Notes under the pieces: generated by a model
What the model was told of the DNA's origin: nothing
What the model saw: only the letters and a program-made list of their open reading frames with translations
Databases searched by the model: none
Made by a program: the position numbers and the translations under genes
In this document: positions 25,697 to 35,329 of the stretch, piece after piece
How the letters are laid out: each line of letters starts with the position of its first letter
Numbering within the stretch: position 1 is the stretch's first letter
Source of the DNA: Sediminibacterium roseum
GTDB taxonomy: Bacteria > Bacteroidota > Bacteroidia > Chitinophagales > Chitinophagaceae
Length of the DNA: 64,000 nucleotides
Direction of reading: 5' to 3'
Assembly (NCBI RefSeq): GCF_009939005.1
Contig: NZ_JAACJS010000015.1
Location: 498,325-562,324, forward strand

Positions 25697-26074
25697 ATGA
25701 TCAATAAGTACAAAAAACAATTCGGTGTTTGGATGGATTCACATGTAGCTATTATTGCCGGAAGAGACCAGTCAGAACAGCAGCGCTTTTACATACTTGG
25801 CCAGGTCCACAATGCTGGAGCTGCCAACAATTCCAATGAAAATACAGCGAACAACCACGAGGTTACGCTGACACAAAAGTTTTTCAAGGAAATTGCCGCC
25901 AAAATGGTGAACATCGATGAGATCCATGTAACCGGTACCGGTCAAATCCAGGAACAGTTTATCAGATTCCTGGGAGAAACACCTCAATACAGGAATGTGA
26001 TCGCAAAAGAAAGTACAACCAATAGAATCAGTGATGAACTCCTTATAGAATTTTTCGAGGCCTATTTTAAATAA
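25697..26074 (+). CDS. Small soluble eRF1/VLRF1-like (baeRF-type) protein
   Basis: 125 aa, no signal peptide. KKQFGVWMDSHVAIIAG at the start, NNHEVTLTQKFFKEIAAKM in the middle and HVTGTGQIQEQFIRFL near residues 78-93 match a small Bacteroidota family that I associate with archaeo-eukaryotic release-factor-like (baeRF) domains, which act around ribosomes or tRNA. The match is from memory and the catalytic or tRNA-contact residues cannot be confirmed. Stand-alone gene between copy B and the second 325-bp repeat. Plausibly expressed under stress or slow growth. Confidence 0.5.
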   Translation: MINKYKKQFGVWMDSHVAIIAGRDQSEQQRFYILGQVHNAGAANNSNENTANNHEVTLTQKFFKEIAAKMVNIDEIHVTGTGQIQEQFIRFLGETPQYRNVIAKESTTNRISDELLIEFFEAYFK

Positions 26075-26121
26075 CGCGAGAAATCGATCCCCGATAACTG
26101 CCCTACTCTTTCGTTTACCTG

Positions 26122-26447
26122 AATTGCACACTGGTTCAAGCTTAAACGCAATGTGCAAGACCCCGACCGCGGAGTCTTCTTCCAGAGACATCCGCGGAGA
26201 ACAATCCGAGTTTATTGCAATTGGACCATTTTAGGAGCAAAAAAATAGTGGAGTACAGGTATGTATATGGCACCCTATATTCTGGTGACCAAAGCACAAT
26301 CAATGACTCTTTTTACTCCTCCACCTGGCAAAAACCGCAATCAACAGCAACGGCACAGTTATCAATAGCCCCGACCAGCTGTGATCATTGCTGACAAAAC
26401 CTGATTTTAAAATGATCGCATTAAAAAGTACCAACAACACTATTATC
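26122..26447 (+). repeat. ~325-bp direct repeat, copy 2
   Basis: Second copy of 18228-18550, in the same orientation, 7.9 kb away. It is not adjacent to an IS21-like relic here. The two copies bracket the giant secreted protein gene, both MITE-like elements and the small baeRF-like gene. Confidence 0.8.
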
Positions 26448-26485
26448 ATCCCTCCTACCGAAGGATCAGTCTTATGTTCAGTCAT
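26300..26485 (-). CDS. Small two-pass membrane protein, copy 2 (61 aa)
   Basis: ATG at 26485 (MTEHKTDPSVGGMIIVLL); 26449 and 26536 are alternatives. Two hydrophobic segments (IIVLLVLFNAIIL and GLLITVPLLLIAVFA) flank a KSGFVSNDHSWS loop, and the end is basic (RWRSKKSH). Its sequence from the first helix on is nearly the same as the copy at 18404. Probably an inner-membrane peptide; no known family recognised. Confidence 0.5.
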   Translation of the reverse strand: MTEHKTDPSVGGMIIVLLVLFNAIILKSGFVSNDHSWSGLLITVPLLLIAVFARWRSKKSH

Positions 26486-26536
26486 AATTAACATGTTTAG
26501 TGGTGAAAAAACAATCCGCGATAAACCGTTCAACAA

Positions 26537-26998
26537 CTATCCAATCCTCACCGGCAGCGTGCTGGACAGGATCAATTTCCACTTATTGGCTTTTGTCTCA
26601 AGCCTCTCTATATCGCCGGCATTGCTGAAACTGGATTCATAAAAAGGAATGGCAATCGTTTGGTTTTGATTCTTGAAACGAAGGTTCAAACAAATACTCT
26701 TAAGAAATTCATGCAGTTTTTTATGCTTTAATTCACCGGCATTGATTTCATGATACTGCCTTATGATGCTGCAATTATCCAGCTGTTCAAGATCAATGAT
26801 CATGCACGATTGCCTGTAGCCTGATTTTCGGAAGAACAAAAGTTTTCTCTTTCTCGCATCGTTGGCAATCACAGATCCAGACAATACATCTTTATTTGAA
26901 AAGAATAAGTTCCGGTCCTTACCAAACCGGGTCATGTTCCAGATACCATTTATTTTTTTATTGAAATATTTAAAAAGGGGAACTATGGTTATTGTCAT
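26537..26998 (-). CDS. Conserved hypothetical protein (153 aa)
   Basis: Start chosen at 26998 (MTITIVPLFKYFNKK) because the longer frame adds a Cys-rich, signal-less tail. Soluble, basic. RKLLFFRKSG, a strand with CMIIDLEQLDNCSI, a central AGELKHKKLHEFLKSICL and a C-terminal IERLETKANKWKLILSS resemble a small uncharacterised Bacteroidota family. No catalytic motif seen. 52 nt upstream of the small membrane gene on the same strand. Confidence 0.6.
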   Translation of the reverse strand: MTITIVPLFKYFNKKINGIWNMTRFGKDRNLFFSNKDVLSGSVIANDARKRKLLFFRKSGYRQSCMIIDLEQLDNCSIIRQYHEINAGELKHKKLHEFLKSICLNLRFKNQNQTIAIPFYESSFSNAGDIERLETKANKWKLILSSTLPVRIG

Positions 26999-27115
26999 GA
27001 TAAATACTTTTAATTGTTTGGTGACAGATATGCAAATACATGCCAACCGAATTTGACTATGGACATGCACTTTCGAAATGCACTTATTTGGACCGTCGCA
27101 TCTGCTGCGCAGCAA

Positions 27116-27453
27116 TATTTAGAAAAGTAGTTTCCCGGGAACGGAACCGTCAGGCCGGGATCAGCCTTTTAAAGGCTTTGAAGCTTGAAAAATAATACAA
27201 GGCCGAGGTGAATGGAAGAAACTCCGTGAAAGAACAAGTAAAAGAATCGCGTGTATCAAGTACAAGAAAATACCTGGTGTGAATAGAAGAAGTAATATGT
27301 GAATTGATTTTTGTCATCCCATACGAACTTAAGTAATCTATCCCTTATAAATAGTTAAAATAGGTTTAATTGATTAAAGATTGGAGCCGTTATTAGTTCT
27401 CCCCGGGACGTCTCTCAAAAAACAACAGTCCTGGTTGCCCGCCTTAAATGTCA
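27116..27453. other. Intergenic stretch, nothing recognised
   Basis: About 340 bp, AT-rich, no gene or repeat that I can support. Confidence 0.4.
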
Positions 27454-27762
27454 CTATTTTTTCAAGGCTTCATTCTTAGTTTTCCAGGCATCATTGAATG
27501 AACTTTCGAAAAAATACAGCCCGCCCGTAACAATCGCCAGCGCCAATGTAAACACGAGCGTTTTCCAGGAAACGGGCGGCTCTGCGATACATAGAACGGC
27601 TGCCAGCGCACCGGCGATGAAACCAATGAGCAACATGGTTCTAACGGTGCCATAGGGCAGTACCGTTTCACTGTCCCACACAAAAAGGTTGACAACAAAA
27701 AACAAAACGGCTACAACCGCAATCCAGGAGAATATTTTTCTGATAGGTTCCAGGGCCTGCAT
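27454..27762 (-). CDS. Small integral membrane protein (102 aa)
   Basis: Start taken at 27762 (MQALEPIRKIFSW); the frame opens to 27846. Three hydrophobic segments: SWIAVVAVLFFVVNLFV, TMLLIGFIAGALAAVLCI and TLVFTLALAIVTGGLYFF, with charged ends. No known family recognised. Stand-alone gene upstream of a large permease gene but on the same strand 240 nt away. Confidence 0.55.
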   Translation of the reverse strand: MQALEPIRKIFSWIAVVAVLFFVVNLFVWDSETVLPYGTVRTMLLIGFIAGALAAVLCIAEPPVSWKTLVFTLALAIVTGGLYFFESSFNDAWKTKNEALKK

Positions 27763-28004
27763 GTTTTCTTTATTTAACACGAATGGTTCAGCAAAATTAC
27801 TGTGGATGTATCGAACGATAGGGCGATCGCTTTGATTTGTCCACATTTAATTACTGAAGTTAAATGTTTAATTCTTTGCGGGTGTCTATCAGAACATACA
27901 ATATGGTGTTGCGCGTACCCGCCTTCTAGAGACGTTCGCTGAGAACACATTTGTTTTTTCACTGACACCCTACGAGAGACGAAAGAAACGACGAGACTTC
28001 CGCC

Positions 28005-30419
28005 CTATTCCGACCGCAAACTTTTCACCGGGTTCATCATCGCCGCCTTGATCGCCTGCCAGCTGATCGTTAAGAGTGTCAGCAGAATCGAACCCGCGGC
28101 GGCACATACAAATACCCAACCGGAAATATGGATCCGGTAGGAATATTTTTCCAGCCACTGGTCAAGATAATAGTACGCAATCGGGGAAGCGATACAGCAG
28201 GAAATCACGATCAGCAGGACAAAATCCGTCGAAAGCATTTTCCAGATATTGGCAACCGTGGCCCCCAATACTTTGCGGATGCCGATCTCTTTTGTTCTTT
28301 GTTCCGCTACAAAACTGGCGAGGCCGAAAAGACCGAGGCACGAAATGAAAATGGCGAGTATGGCAAACAGGGTTGCCAGTTTTCCAAGGCGTTGTTCCGC
28401 CGCGAACTTCTTTCCATAGTCCTGGTCGGTAAAGGAATAACTGAAGGGAGCCGAAGGCAGTAGCTGTTTTTGTATCGCTTCGATCTTTGCAAGCGCTGCG
28501 TGAACAGGCTGGTCGGGCCGCAGTCTTACCTGGAACGTAAAAAGATTGCTGCCTTTCGGATCGAACCAGTAAAAACCCGGGCTCACATTTTCGTATGGGC
28601 TTTGTACGATCACATCCTTGACCACACCGATGATTTGCCTGGACATCTTTAAAAAGTCATGTGTGATGTACTCTCCCACCGGGTTTTCCAGCTTCATGTA
28701 TTTGGCCGCCGCTTCGTTGATGATCACGCCATCGGCATCCATACTGAAATCTTTTGAGAAGTCCCTGCCCTGTACTATTTTCCATTGAATGGTCTTACCA
28801 TAATCTTCATCGATATACGTGGTCGTGAAATTAGCCTCTGCCCGCGGATCCTTGCCTCTCCAGCTAAAGCCGCCCCAGTTGCCCCAGATGGCCGTAACAG
28901 GGCTATTGGAAAGCGCAACGGCCGATACCACACCACTGTTGAGCAAAGCCTGCTTCATCACCATTTTTTGTTTTTCGAACAACGGGTCCTTCACACTGAT
29001 GCGCAGCAGGTTCTCCTGCGTATAACCTGTTGGGCGATCTTGTGTATAACGGATCTGTTGGTAAACAATCGTGGTGCCAATAATCATGATGACCGAGACG
29101 GTAAACTGCACTACAACCAATATTTTCCGTGGCAGGGAAGCATATCTGCCTGCTTTCGCGATGCCTTTTAAAACTTTTACCGGCTGAAAAGACGAAAGGT
29201 AAATGGCCGGATAAAGGCCCGCCAGCAAAGCGGTAAGGGCCAGGAAGACAAAGCTGTCTATCCAGAAATAAAGATTGGTGAAAGGCAACCGGATGCTTTT
29301 AGAAGTCAGTTCATTGAACGCGGGCAGTACCAGCCAGATCAATAAAACACTGATGAGAAAAGATAAAAACACTACCATGAACGATTCGCTTAAGAATTGG
29401 CCGATCAATTGCGCCCGCATGGAGCCGATCGCTTTCCGGATGCCAACTTCTTTTGCCCTCTTTTCGCTTCTTGCGGTGCTCAGGTTAACAAAGTTGATGC
29501 AGGCAAGCAATAAAATAAAAGCGCCGATGATACCGAACAGCCATACATAACCCGCCCTGCCCGCTTTGGCATATCCATCCTTGAAATCCGAATACAGGTA
29601 CCACTGGTCCATTGGATGGAGCCACAGGGTTTGCTGGTATTTTTTTGCATTGTCCCTTGTTTCGGGCGGCGCGTCTGAAAAGTAGAAATTCCTGATGGCC
29701 GCTTCCGCCTGTTCCATACTCACATTGTCTGCGGTTTGCACCCAGATATTGGAGGAGGTATTGCCCCAGTCGATGGATTGCGAAGCGATGTTGTTGTCAA
29801 ACTTTTTCAGGTGCTCCAGGTTACCAATAAACCACGCAGTACCCAATATTGAATTGGACGGCACATCCTGGTACACTCCCGACACCTTCACCTCGAAGTG
29901 ATTGTTCAACTTGATGGTTTGGTTAACAGGATCGCTGTTCCCGAAAAGCGTTGTAGCAGTGGAAGATGAAATGATGATCCCGGTAGGATCATCCATGCTG
30001 TTCGCCCCGCCTCTTAGCATCTTCAAGGAGAACATCTCGATCACTTCCCCGGTAGCAAAACGTCCACGCGCTGTGAAGTTCCTGTCGTTCAATGTCAGGT
30101 TATACTCCATTTCGCTCCGGGTGAGCACCACATGCCTGAATATATGGCCGTATTTTAATTTTATTACACCAGCCATCGGATATTGCACCCACTCCCAGGT
30201 TTTTACGCTACGGTCCAGTGGCTCTGTATAGCGCCGGTAAATGGAAGCGATGTGTTCATGATTTTTGAAGGATTTATTGTAACCAACTTCATCCCAGACC
30301 CACAAAGAGATCAGCATCACCGCCAGCATGCCGATGGCAAGCCCGCTGATATTAATGAAACTGAACAGCTTATTCTTTCCAAGGTTCCTCCAGGCGATTT
30401 TGAGGTAGTTTTTGAACAT
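28005..30419 (-). CDS. MacB/FtsX-type ABC transporter permease (orphan)
   Basis: 804 aa with two tandem repeats of periplasmic core plus FtsX domain. The N-terminus MFKNYLKIAWRNLGKNKLFSFINISGLAIGM is typical (first TM at ~18-38); three TMs lie at ~290-400, another TM at ~430 and the last three at ~690-797, with SEKRAKEVGIRKAIGS and EQRTKEIGIRKVLGA coupling-helix motifs in the two halves. This long Bacteroidota form exports signals, toxins or lipoproteins, or works as a MacB-like pump, with a separate ATPase. No ATPase gene is adjacent, so the partner must be elsewhere. Both coupling motifs are intact. Confidence 0.9.
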   Translation of the reverse strand: MFKNYLKIAWRNLGKNKLFSFINISGLAIGMLAVMLISLWVWDEVGYNKSFKNHEHIASIYRRYTEPLDRSVKTWEWVQYPMAGVIKLKYGHIFRHVVLTRSEMEYNLTLNDRNFTARGRFATGEVIEMFSLKMLRGGANSMDDPTGIIISSSTATTLFGNSDPVNQTIKLNNHFEVKVSGVYQDVPSNSILGTAWFIGNLEHLKKFDNNIASQSIDWGNTSSNIWVQTADNVSMEQAEAAIRNFYFSDAPPETRDNAKKYQQTLWLHPMDQWYLYSDFKDGYAKAGRAGYVWLFGIIGAFILLLACINFVNLSTARSEKRAKEVGIRKAIGSMRAQLIGQFLSESFMVVFLSFLISVLLIWLVLPAFNELTSKSIRLPFTNLYFWIDSFVFLALTALLAGLYPAIYLSSFQPVKVLKGIAKAGRYASLPRKILVVVQFTVSVIMIIGTTIVYQQIRYTQDRPTGYTQENLLRISVKDPLFEKQKMVMKQALLNSGVVSAVALSNSPVTAIWGNWGGFSWRGKDPRAEANFTTTYIDEDYGKTIQWKIVQGRDFSKDFSMDADGVIINEAAAKYMKLENPVGEYITHDFLKMSRQIIGVVKDVIVQSPYENVSPGFYWFDPKGSNLFTFQVRLRPDQPVHAALAKIEAIQKQLLPSAPFSYSFTDQDYGKKFAAEQRLGKLATLFAILAIFISCLGLFGLASFVAEQRTKEIGIRKVLGATVANIWKMLSTDFVLLIVISCCIASPIAYYYLDQWLEKYSYRIHISGWVFVCAAAGSILLTLLTISWQAIKAAMMNPVKSLRSE

Positions 30420-30572
30420 AGCGGCTTTGGTTTATGCACTGGTAACGTAGATTACCGCCATTAGTTACAAAATTGGGAGGGAAAACGGGAAAAATTGAAG
30501 CTAACGGTCCGCTGGCCAGCATTGTGGTTACGGAAAGCAGGTTTATGAAGGCACGGCGCTGTCGTTTACACG

Positions 30573-31937
30573 CTATGCGGAAATGCAGTCCGGGTCAACC
30601 TCGCCGGTTCTTGCGTTGGGTTTCAGATCGCCCTCACAAATCTTTTTGAACATGGCCGATAAAAAATAGCTGAACACAACAAAACCCACAAACAAAATAT
30701 AGCCCGGCTGTATGCTCGTATTATTCAGCGTTGCGCTGGAGAGGCTGCCGTCGGTGAAGTTGAGCGTTGAGAGTGTGCTGTCTACAATCCCGTTGAAGCC
30801 GATGAAGGTCATGAGTATGGCCACCACCATCACATTCGACATATCCCATTTGTCTGATTGAAAGGCGAAATAATAAATGGTTTTGCTTCTCGCCCATTCC
30901 TTCCTCGAGCGCGACAAGGCGATACAAACCAGTTTTACCAGTGGAAAAACAACAGAGAACAAAAGCACCATCGCTCCCACAATAAACGAATCAGCACGGC
31001 CCGAATTGATCAGCAGCCAACAAACATCGATGATACTCTGGCTCTGGAAGAAAAGGTCCTGGTTGGCAAATGTAACCGCCTTGCTTACGAGATGGAGTTC
31101 CAGTTTCTGCAGCATCGCATCTATTTCAATCAGCGTGGTGGTAACGCCTGTGAGCAGCAGCACCAATGCGGCCACTACCGCCAGCACGGTTAATACGCTT
31201 TGAAGATTGGTTTTCTTTCTCCCGATAAATAGGCAGATCAGTACGGCGATGGCGCAGCCGAGCATTGCATAGGTGTACTTCCAGTTGTTCTCTCTTACCA
31301 CTTCCATTTTCTGAAGGATGTTACGCTCGAATGCAGTGCGCTCCCCGGCGCCATAGCGGCGGTAGATAGAATCCATCAGGTATTTTGTTCCCATGGCGGA
31401 GCTGTCGTAGATCTTACGCCCCAGCTCTGCCACGAGCGTATCTGCAATGTTGGCGATCCTGCGGTAGCTCGATGGCTTGGTCAATTCCGCCATCAACTTA
31501 TTGGTAAAACCGGGCACTTCCGCATGAACCTCTTTGGGATCCACAATGGTTTTCACTGCCAGTTTTTTCAGTTTTCCGCCGAGCGATTTCTGTTTTTTGT
31601 TTACATCGGCAAAAGCATCGTCAACCATTCCATGAAGGGCTGCATTGATCTGTTTCCGGAGATCATCTTCCTGTTCCGGTGTAAGCCTGAACGAGCTGAT
31701 CTTTTCACTTGCCGCATCTATTACCTGGTCGCGCCAGATATCCACCGACAAAAGGCCGAAAGAAACATTGTTTACAAACGAATAAGTGGATTTCAAACGC
31801 AGGCGCTCATCGGATAATTTATGAACCTGGTATCCCAGCCACGCTTCCGCCAGCAACAACAGTGCAACCGCTGCTACCAGCGTAGCTCTCAGTAAACGTG
31901 AAGCATGCGTTGCGGTATGGTTCATCGGGCGGCTCAT
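30573..31937 (-). CDS. PqiA-like membrane protein, downstream paralogue
   Basis: 454 aa. One N-terminal TM (~15-30), a ~190-residue helical periplasmic part with EQEDDLRKQINAALHGM, then four or so TMs. Near residues 300-400 the order SIIDVCWLLINSG, FSVVFPLVKL and KWDMSNVMVVAILMTFIGF matches the paraquat-inducible protein A (PqiA) domain. Its start overlaps the upstream paralogue by 4 nt (ATGA). PqiA proteins work in envelope lipid transport with PqiB, which is not visible here. The extended periplasmic helical region is not part of the E. coli protein. Confidence 0.72.
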   Translation of the reverse strand: MSRPMNHTATHASRLLRATLVAAVALLLLAEAWLGYQVHKLSDERLRLKSTYSFVNNVSFGLLSVDIWRDQVIDAASEKISSFRLTPEQEDDLRKQINAALHGMVDDAFADVNKKQKSLGGKLKKLAVKTIVDPKEVHAEVPGFTNKLMAELTKPSSYRRIANIADTLVAELGRKIYDSSAMGTKYLMDSIYRRYGAGERTAFERNILQKMEVVRENNWKYTYAMLGCAIAVLICLFIGRKKTNLQSVLTVLAVVAALVLLLTGVTTTLIEIDAMLQKLELHLVSKAVTFANQDLFFQSQSIIDVCWLLINSGRADSFIVGAMVLLFSVVFPLVKLVCIALSRSRKEWARSKTIYYFAFQSDKWDMSNVMVVAILMTFIGFNGIVDSTLSTLNFTDGSLSSATLNNTSIQPGYILFVGFVVFSYFLSAMFKKICEGDLKPNARTGEVDPDCISA

Positions 31938-33247
31938 TTGATGGTGAAATTTTTGGTGATCTTTTTAAGGATCGCAGACAATACAAATCCATAGATCACA
32001 AATGCGATAAAGATGATGTAACCCGGTTGCACCGATGTATTGCTCGTGGTAATGGTGGTAACATTCGGTACGTTGCGCAAACCCGAAAGCGTTTTGTGAA
32101 CGATGCCGTTGAAACCGATGTAGGTCATCAATATTGCAACCACCATCACATCCGCCATGCTCCATTTACCCGATTCGAATGCGAAATAGCGGATCCATTT
32201 TTTCTTGCCCCATTTGTCTTCACTAGCCAAAACCACAGCAGTGGCCGCGAGTTTGGTAAAAGGAAACAGTACGCTGAACACCAATATCAAAACACCCACC
32301 GCCTGCGAGTCGAACTTGCCGGTTTCCAGTAAAAGCATTACCACATCGATGATGCTTTTGCTCTGGAAGAAAAGCCCCTGGTCCTTGAATACAATTTCCT
32401 TCCCTAAAAAATGAAGGTTCATGGTTGCGATACGTGCATCAATTTCTATCATGGTGGTGGATAACCCTACCACCAGCAGGATCATCGCCGATACAACAGA
32501 CAAAATATACAGTGAGAAGTGAAGGTCTCTTTTTTTACGTAGTACCAGCCACAGCAACAATACCGCAACAATACAACCCAACATACCGAAGGCATAGTTG
32601 TAGGTGTCTTTGTGGATCTGTTTCAACCGCGACTGGTGCACCTGCTCATACGAAGCCCTGTCTGTGGCGCCGTATTTGTGAAAGATGGAATCCATCAGGT
32701 GCTTTGTTGCAGCAACGGAGCTGTCGTAGGATTCGCGGCCCATCTGCGACAAAGCCGTATCTGCCAGCGTAGCGATCTTTTTGAAAGTGGCGGGCTTTGT
32801 AATCTCCGCCATCAATTTATCCGTGTAACCGGGAACCTGCTTTTCAATTTTTTCTTTGTTTACAAATGTCTTTACCACCAGTTTTCTCAGCTTGCCGCCG
32901 ATCGATTTTTGCGGCCGGTTGATCACCTCGAACGCATGCGCCACGAGCGTGCGCAGCAACTGGTTGATCTCTTTACGCAATTCCACCTGCTGTTCAGGCG
33001 TAAGCCTGTACTGCCCGATCTCCTGGCGTGCCGCCGAAACGATCTGCTCGCGCCATACATCAACCGACAACAGGCCATAAGACACGTTGATTACCTCGGC
33101 ATAGCTCGAATTGTATTCTTTTTGCGCAGCGGAAAGATCGCGTACTTTGAGACCACACAATACTTCTATAAAAAGTAAAATACCAACGCCCGCAATCAGC
33201 AGCAGCTTGTACAAAAGCGGTTTACGGGTAGGTCGTTCCTTGGCCAT
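31934..33247 (-). CDS. PqiA-like membrane protein, upstream paralogue
   Basis: 437 aa, same architecture as the next gene: N-terminal TM (LLLIAGVGILLFIEVL), long periplasmic helical region (EQQVELRKEINQLLRTL), then TMs with SIIDVVMLLLETG, FSVLFPFTKLAA and GKWSMADVMVVAILMTYIGFNG. The pair are tandem duplicates, overlapping by 4 nt, and form a two-gene operon. Likely inner-membrane proteins handling envelope stress or lipid; role inferred only from the PqiA domain. Confidence 0.72.
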   Translation of the reverse strand: MAKERPTRKPLLYKLLLIAGVGILLFIEVLCGLKVRDLSAAQKEYNSSYAEVINVSYGLLSVDVWREQIVSAARQEIGQYRLTPEQQVELRKEINQLLRTLVAHAFEVINRPQKSIGGKLRKLVVKTFVNKEKIEKQVPGYTDKLMAEITKPATFKKIATLADTALSQMGRESYDSSVAATKHLMDSIFHKYGATDRASYEQVHQSRLKQIHKDTYNYAFGMLGCIVAVLLLWLVLRKKRDLHFSLYILSVVSAMILLVVGLSTTMIEIDARIATMNLHFLGKEIVFKDQGLFFQSKSIIDVVMLLLETGKFDSQAVGVLILVFSVLFPFTKLAATAVVLASEDKWGKKKWIRYFAFESGKWSMADVMVVAILMTYIGFNGIVHKTLSGLRNVPNVTTITTSNTSVQPGYIIFIAFVIYGFVLSAILKKITKNFTIK

Positions 33248-33498
33248 CGGTCGTGTGGTGTTGTAAATCGTTATTTTAGTGTGGAATTGAATGTTCTGAC
33301 GGTAACAGCTAAATAATCGTACCAGTAGGCCTGGCCGCGTTAGCTACCACCTTAAAAAAACCTGAAAAATGGCCAAGAGGTTGGGCCCAACGCAGTAACT
33401 TCATCCGGTGAATGGTGGTTCTGCACACGACAAGCAACACCGGGCCTGGCACTTGCCGCAGTGTGGCGATGGTCAATTTATCAAAAAGAAAAAAGCTT

Positions 33499-34320
33499 AT
33501 GAAAAAACTCTTCACCGTGGTATTGATCGCCTCGTTCTTATCCGGATCTGCGCAAGATCTCGGATGGAGCAAGGATTCACCGGCATCGATGATTGAACTG
33601 CAGCTCCCGTCGGAGGGAAGTTTGCTGCAGGGATTTATGTACAAGGCCAATGGCAGCAAGCCACACCCAACGTTGCTGGTGCTGCACGGGTATCCCGGCA
33701 ACGAACGCAACCTGGATCTCGCCCAGGATGTGCGTGCACGGGGCTGGAACGTGATCTATTTCAATTACCGCGGCAGTTGGGCAAGCCAGGGCGAATTTTC
33801 TTTTCGCCACTGCGTGGAAGATGTAAAAAATGTAGTGGCTTACTGCAGGCAGAACGCTGCAAAATTACAGGTAGACCCCAACAACATCGCTTTGTTCGGA
33901 CACAGCATGGGTGGGTTTGTTTGCCTGAAAGCATTGAGCGAAATACCCGGTATCAAGAAAGGTTTCGCACTTTCTGCATGGGATATCTATAAAAACATTT
34001 CCACCAATTCGCCCTCAGAGATGGCTGCGCAGGAAAAAGAGGCAGATGGTTATTTTGTGCTCAACAAAAAATCCGGAAAGGCGCTGTTCGCGGCCGTGTT
34101 GAAGGAAGCAGATTTTCACAACCTCAAAAAAATCGCGAACCCGCTGGCCGGCAAACAAGTGATCATGCTGGATGAACACAACGAAAACAAGGAGCTCGCG
34201 GCCCTTTTCAAATCAACCAACAAAAATTATTTCAGGTACGAGGTGTGGAACACCGATCATAGTTTCACAAACAAACGCAAATCGTTGAGTGCTTTGGTGA
34301 TTGATTTTCTACAGCGCTAA
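33499..34320 (+). CDS. Secreted alpha/beta hydrolase (S9/S15-like)
   Basis: 273 aa from the ATG at 33499 (MKKLFTVVLIASFLSGSAQ), a signal peptide; the frame upstream is open but has no signal. LHGYPGNERN (62-71) is the oxyanion loop, FGHSMGG carries the nucleophile S136, and DH in WNTDHSF (near 255) is the likely catalytic His. The acid is probably in the MLDEHNE segment. Substrate unknown: peptidase or esterase. Confidence 0.8.
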   Translation: MKKLFTVVLIASFLSGSAQDLGWSKDSPASMIELQLPSEGSLLQGFMYKANGSKPHPTLLVLHGYPGNERNLDLAQDVRARGWNVIYFNYRGSWASQGEFSFRHCVEDVKNVVAYCRQNAAKLQVDPNNIALFGHSMGGFVCLKALSEIPGIKKGFALSAWDIYKNISTNSPSEMAAQEKEADGYFVLNKKSGKALFAAVLKEADFHNLKKIANPLAGKQVIMLDEHNENKELAALFKSTNKNYFRYEVWNTDHSFTNKRKSLSALVIDFLQR

Positions 34321-34338
34321 GCTCTGCGCCACATGCGT

Positions 34339-35301
34339 TTATCTTTCCTGTCGATCGAGCCGTTGCAGAAACAGGTGCACGTTTTTGTAGTCTTCTCCAG
34401 GCTGGTCGCCCATTGTACCGTGCCCCGCATTGGGTATCACAACAAACGTTGAACCGGGCAAAAGGCTGTGGTAATATTTTACCGTTGCGGGCCGCGCCGC
34501 ATCAAACTCACCACAGGTAAAAAGAACAGGGGCCTTTACCCGTGGAAGATCGTTGATCCTGTTATAAGCCGATAATGTTCCGGTGCATTCAAAATCATAT
34601 TTGCCCCACATGTGTTCGTACATATTATCTCCAGAATTTTTGATGGACGAATCCACTTCCTTCGGAACCGGTTGTTTCCTGTTGTAATACGTACTGTAAT
34701 AAGTATCGATCGCCTTTGCAAACTTTACAGGATCTGTTTTCTCTTTGCGTATGTATTGCCGCAACAACAGCCTTGTTGAATCGGGCAGCAGGCCGGCAAG
34801 CGTATCGGCATCCTTTACCCAACGCAGCGTACTCATACAGGGGCTCGCGAACACCACGCCTTTGATCGATTGCGGGTGCTTGAGGTAATGATCCATCGCC
34901 AGCATGGTACCATAAGAGTGGCCATAGAGGTAATATTCTTTCACCTGTAAATACGAAAGCAGCGAATCTACCTGCGCCAGGTGGCTTTCTATCGACATAA
35001 ATGCAGTGTCTGTTGTCCTTTCCGAACGCCCGCAACCGATCTGGTCAAATACAATCACTTTTCTTTCCGTTGCCAGTCTTGCGGCCAATGGTGAAAGATA
35101 ATACGAAGGAAACCCCGGCCCGCCATGAAGCATCAGCAGCGGTGTGGCATCGCCCGAGCCATATATTTTGTACCATAGCTTTTTTCCGCTTACTGTAATA
35201 AAACCTTCTGCCGGTTTGCCCGTAGGCTCATGCCTGCAGGCAATGCATAAACAGCACAGGCACAAAAAGGTCAATGTTCTTTTCAGGTCAGGTGGTCGCA
35301 T
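34339..35301 (-). CDS. Proline iminopeptidase-type alpha/beta hydrolase, lipoprotein
   Basis: 320 aa. Signal with lipobox CIAC (C22). HGGPG (59-63) is the oxyanion loop of the S33 prolyl aminopeptidase family; YGHSYGT holds the nucleophile S129, CGEFDAARP the acid and AGHGTM the histidine, so the triad is complete. Family members remove N-terminal proline from peptides. Anchored to the membrane or cell surface. Possibly in one operon with the next minus-strand M24 peptidase (28 nt gap), which would fit proline-peptide degradation. Confidence 0.85.
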   Translation of the reverse strand: MRPPDLKRTLTFLCLCCLCIACRHEPTGKPAEGFITVSGKKLWYKIYGSGDATPLLMLHGGPGFPSYYLSPLAARLATERKVIVFDQIGCGRSERTTDTAFMSIESHLAQVDSLLSYLQVKEYYLYGHSYGTMLAMDHYLKHPQSIKGVVFASPCMSTLRWVKDADTLAGLLPDSTRLLLRQYIRKEKTDPVKFAKAIDTYYSTYYNRKQPVPKEVDSSIKNSGDNMYEHMWGKYDFECTGTLSAYNRINDLPRVKAPVLFTCGEFDAARPATVKYYHSLLPGSTFVVIPNAGHGTMGDQPGEDYKNVHLFLQRLDRQER

Positions 35302-35329
35302 GTGTTTTGGTTAAACTTTCCAAAAGTTA

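Noticed and set aside
33412..33498. N-terminal extension of the alpha/beta hydrolase
   Set aside because: Lacks a signal peptide, whereas the inner ATG at 33499 gives a typical one.
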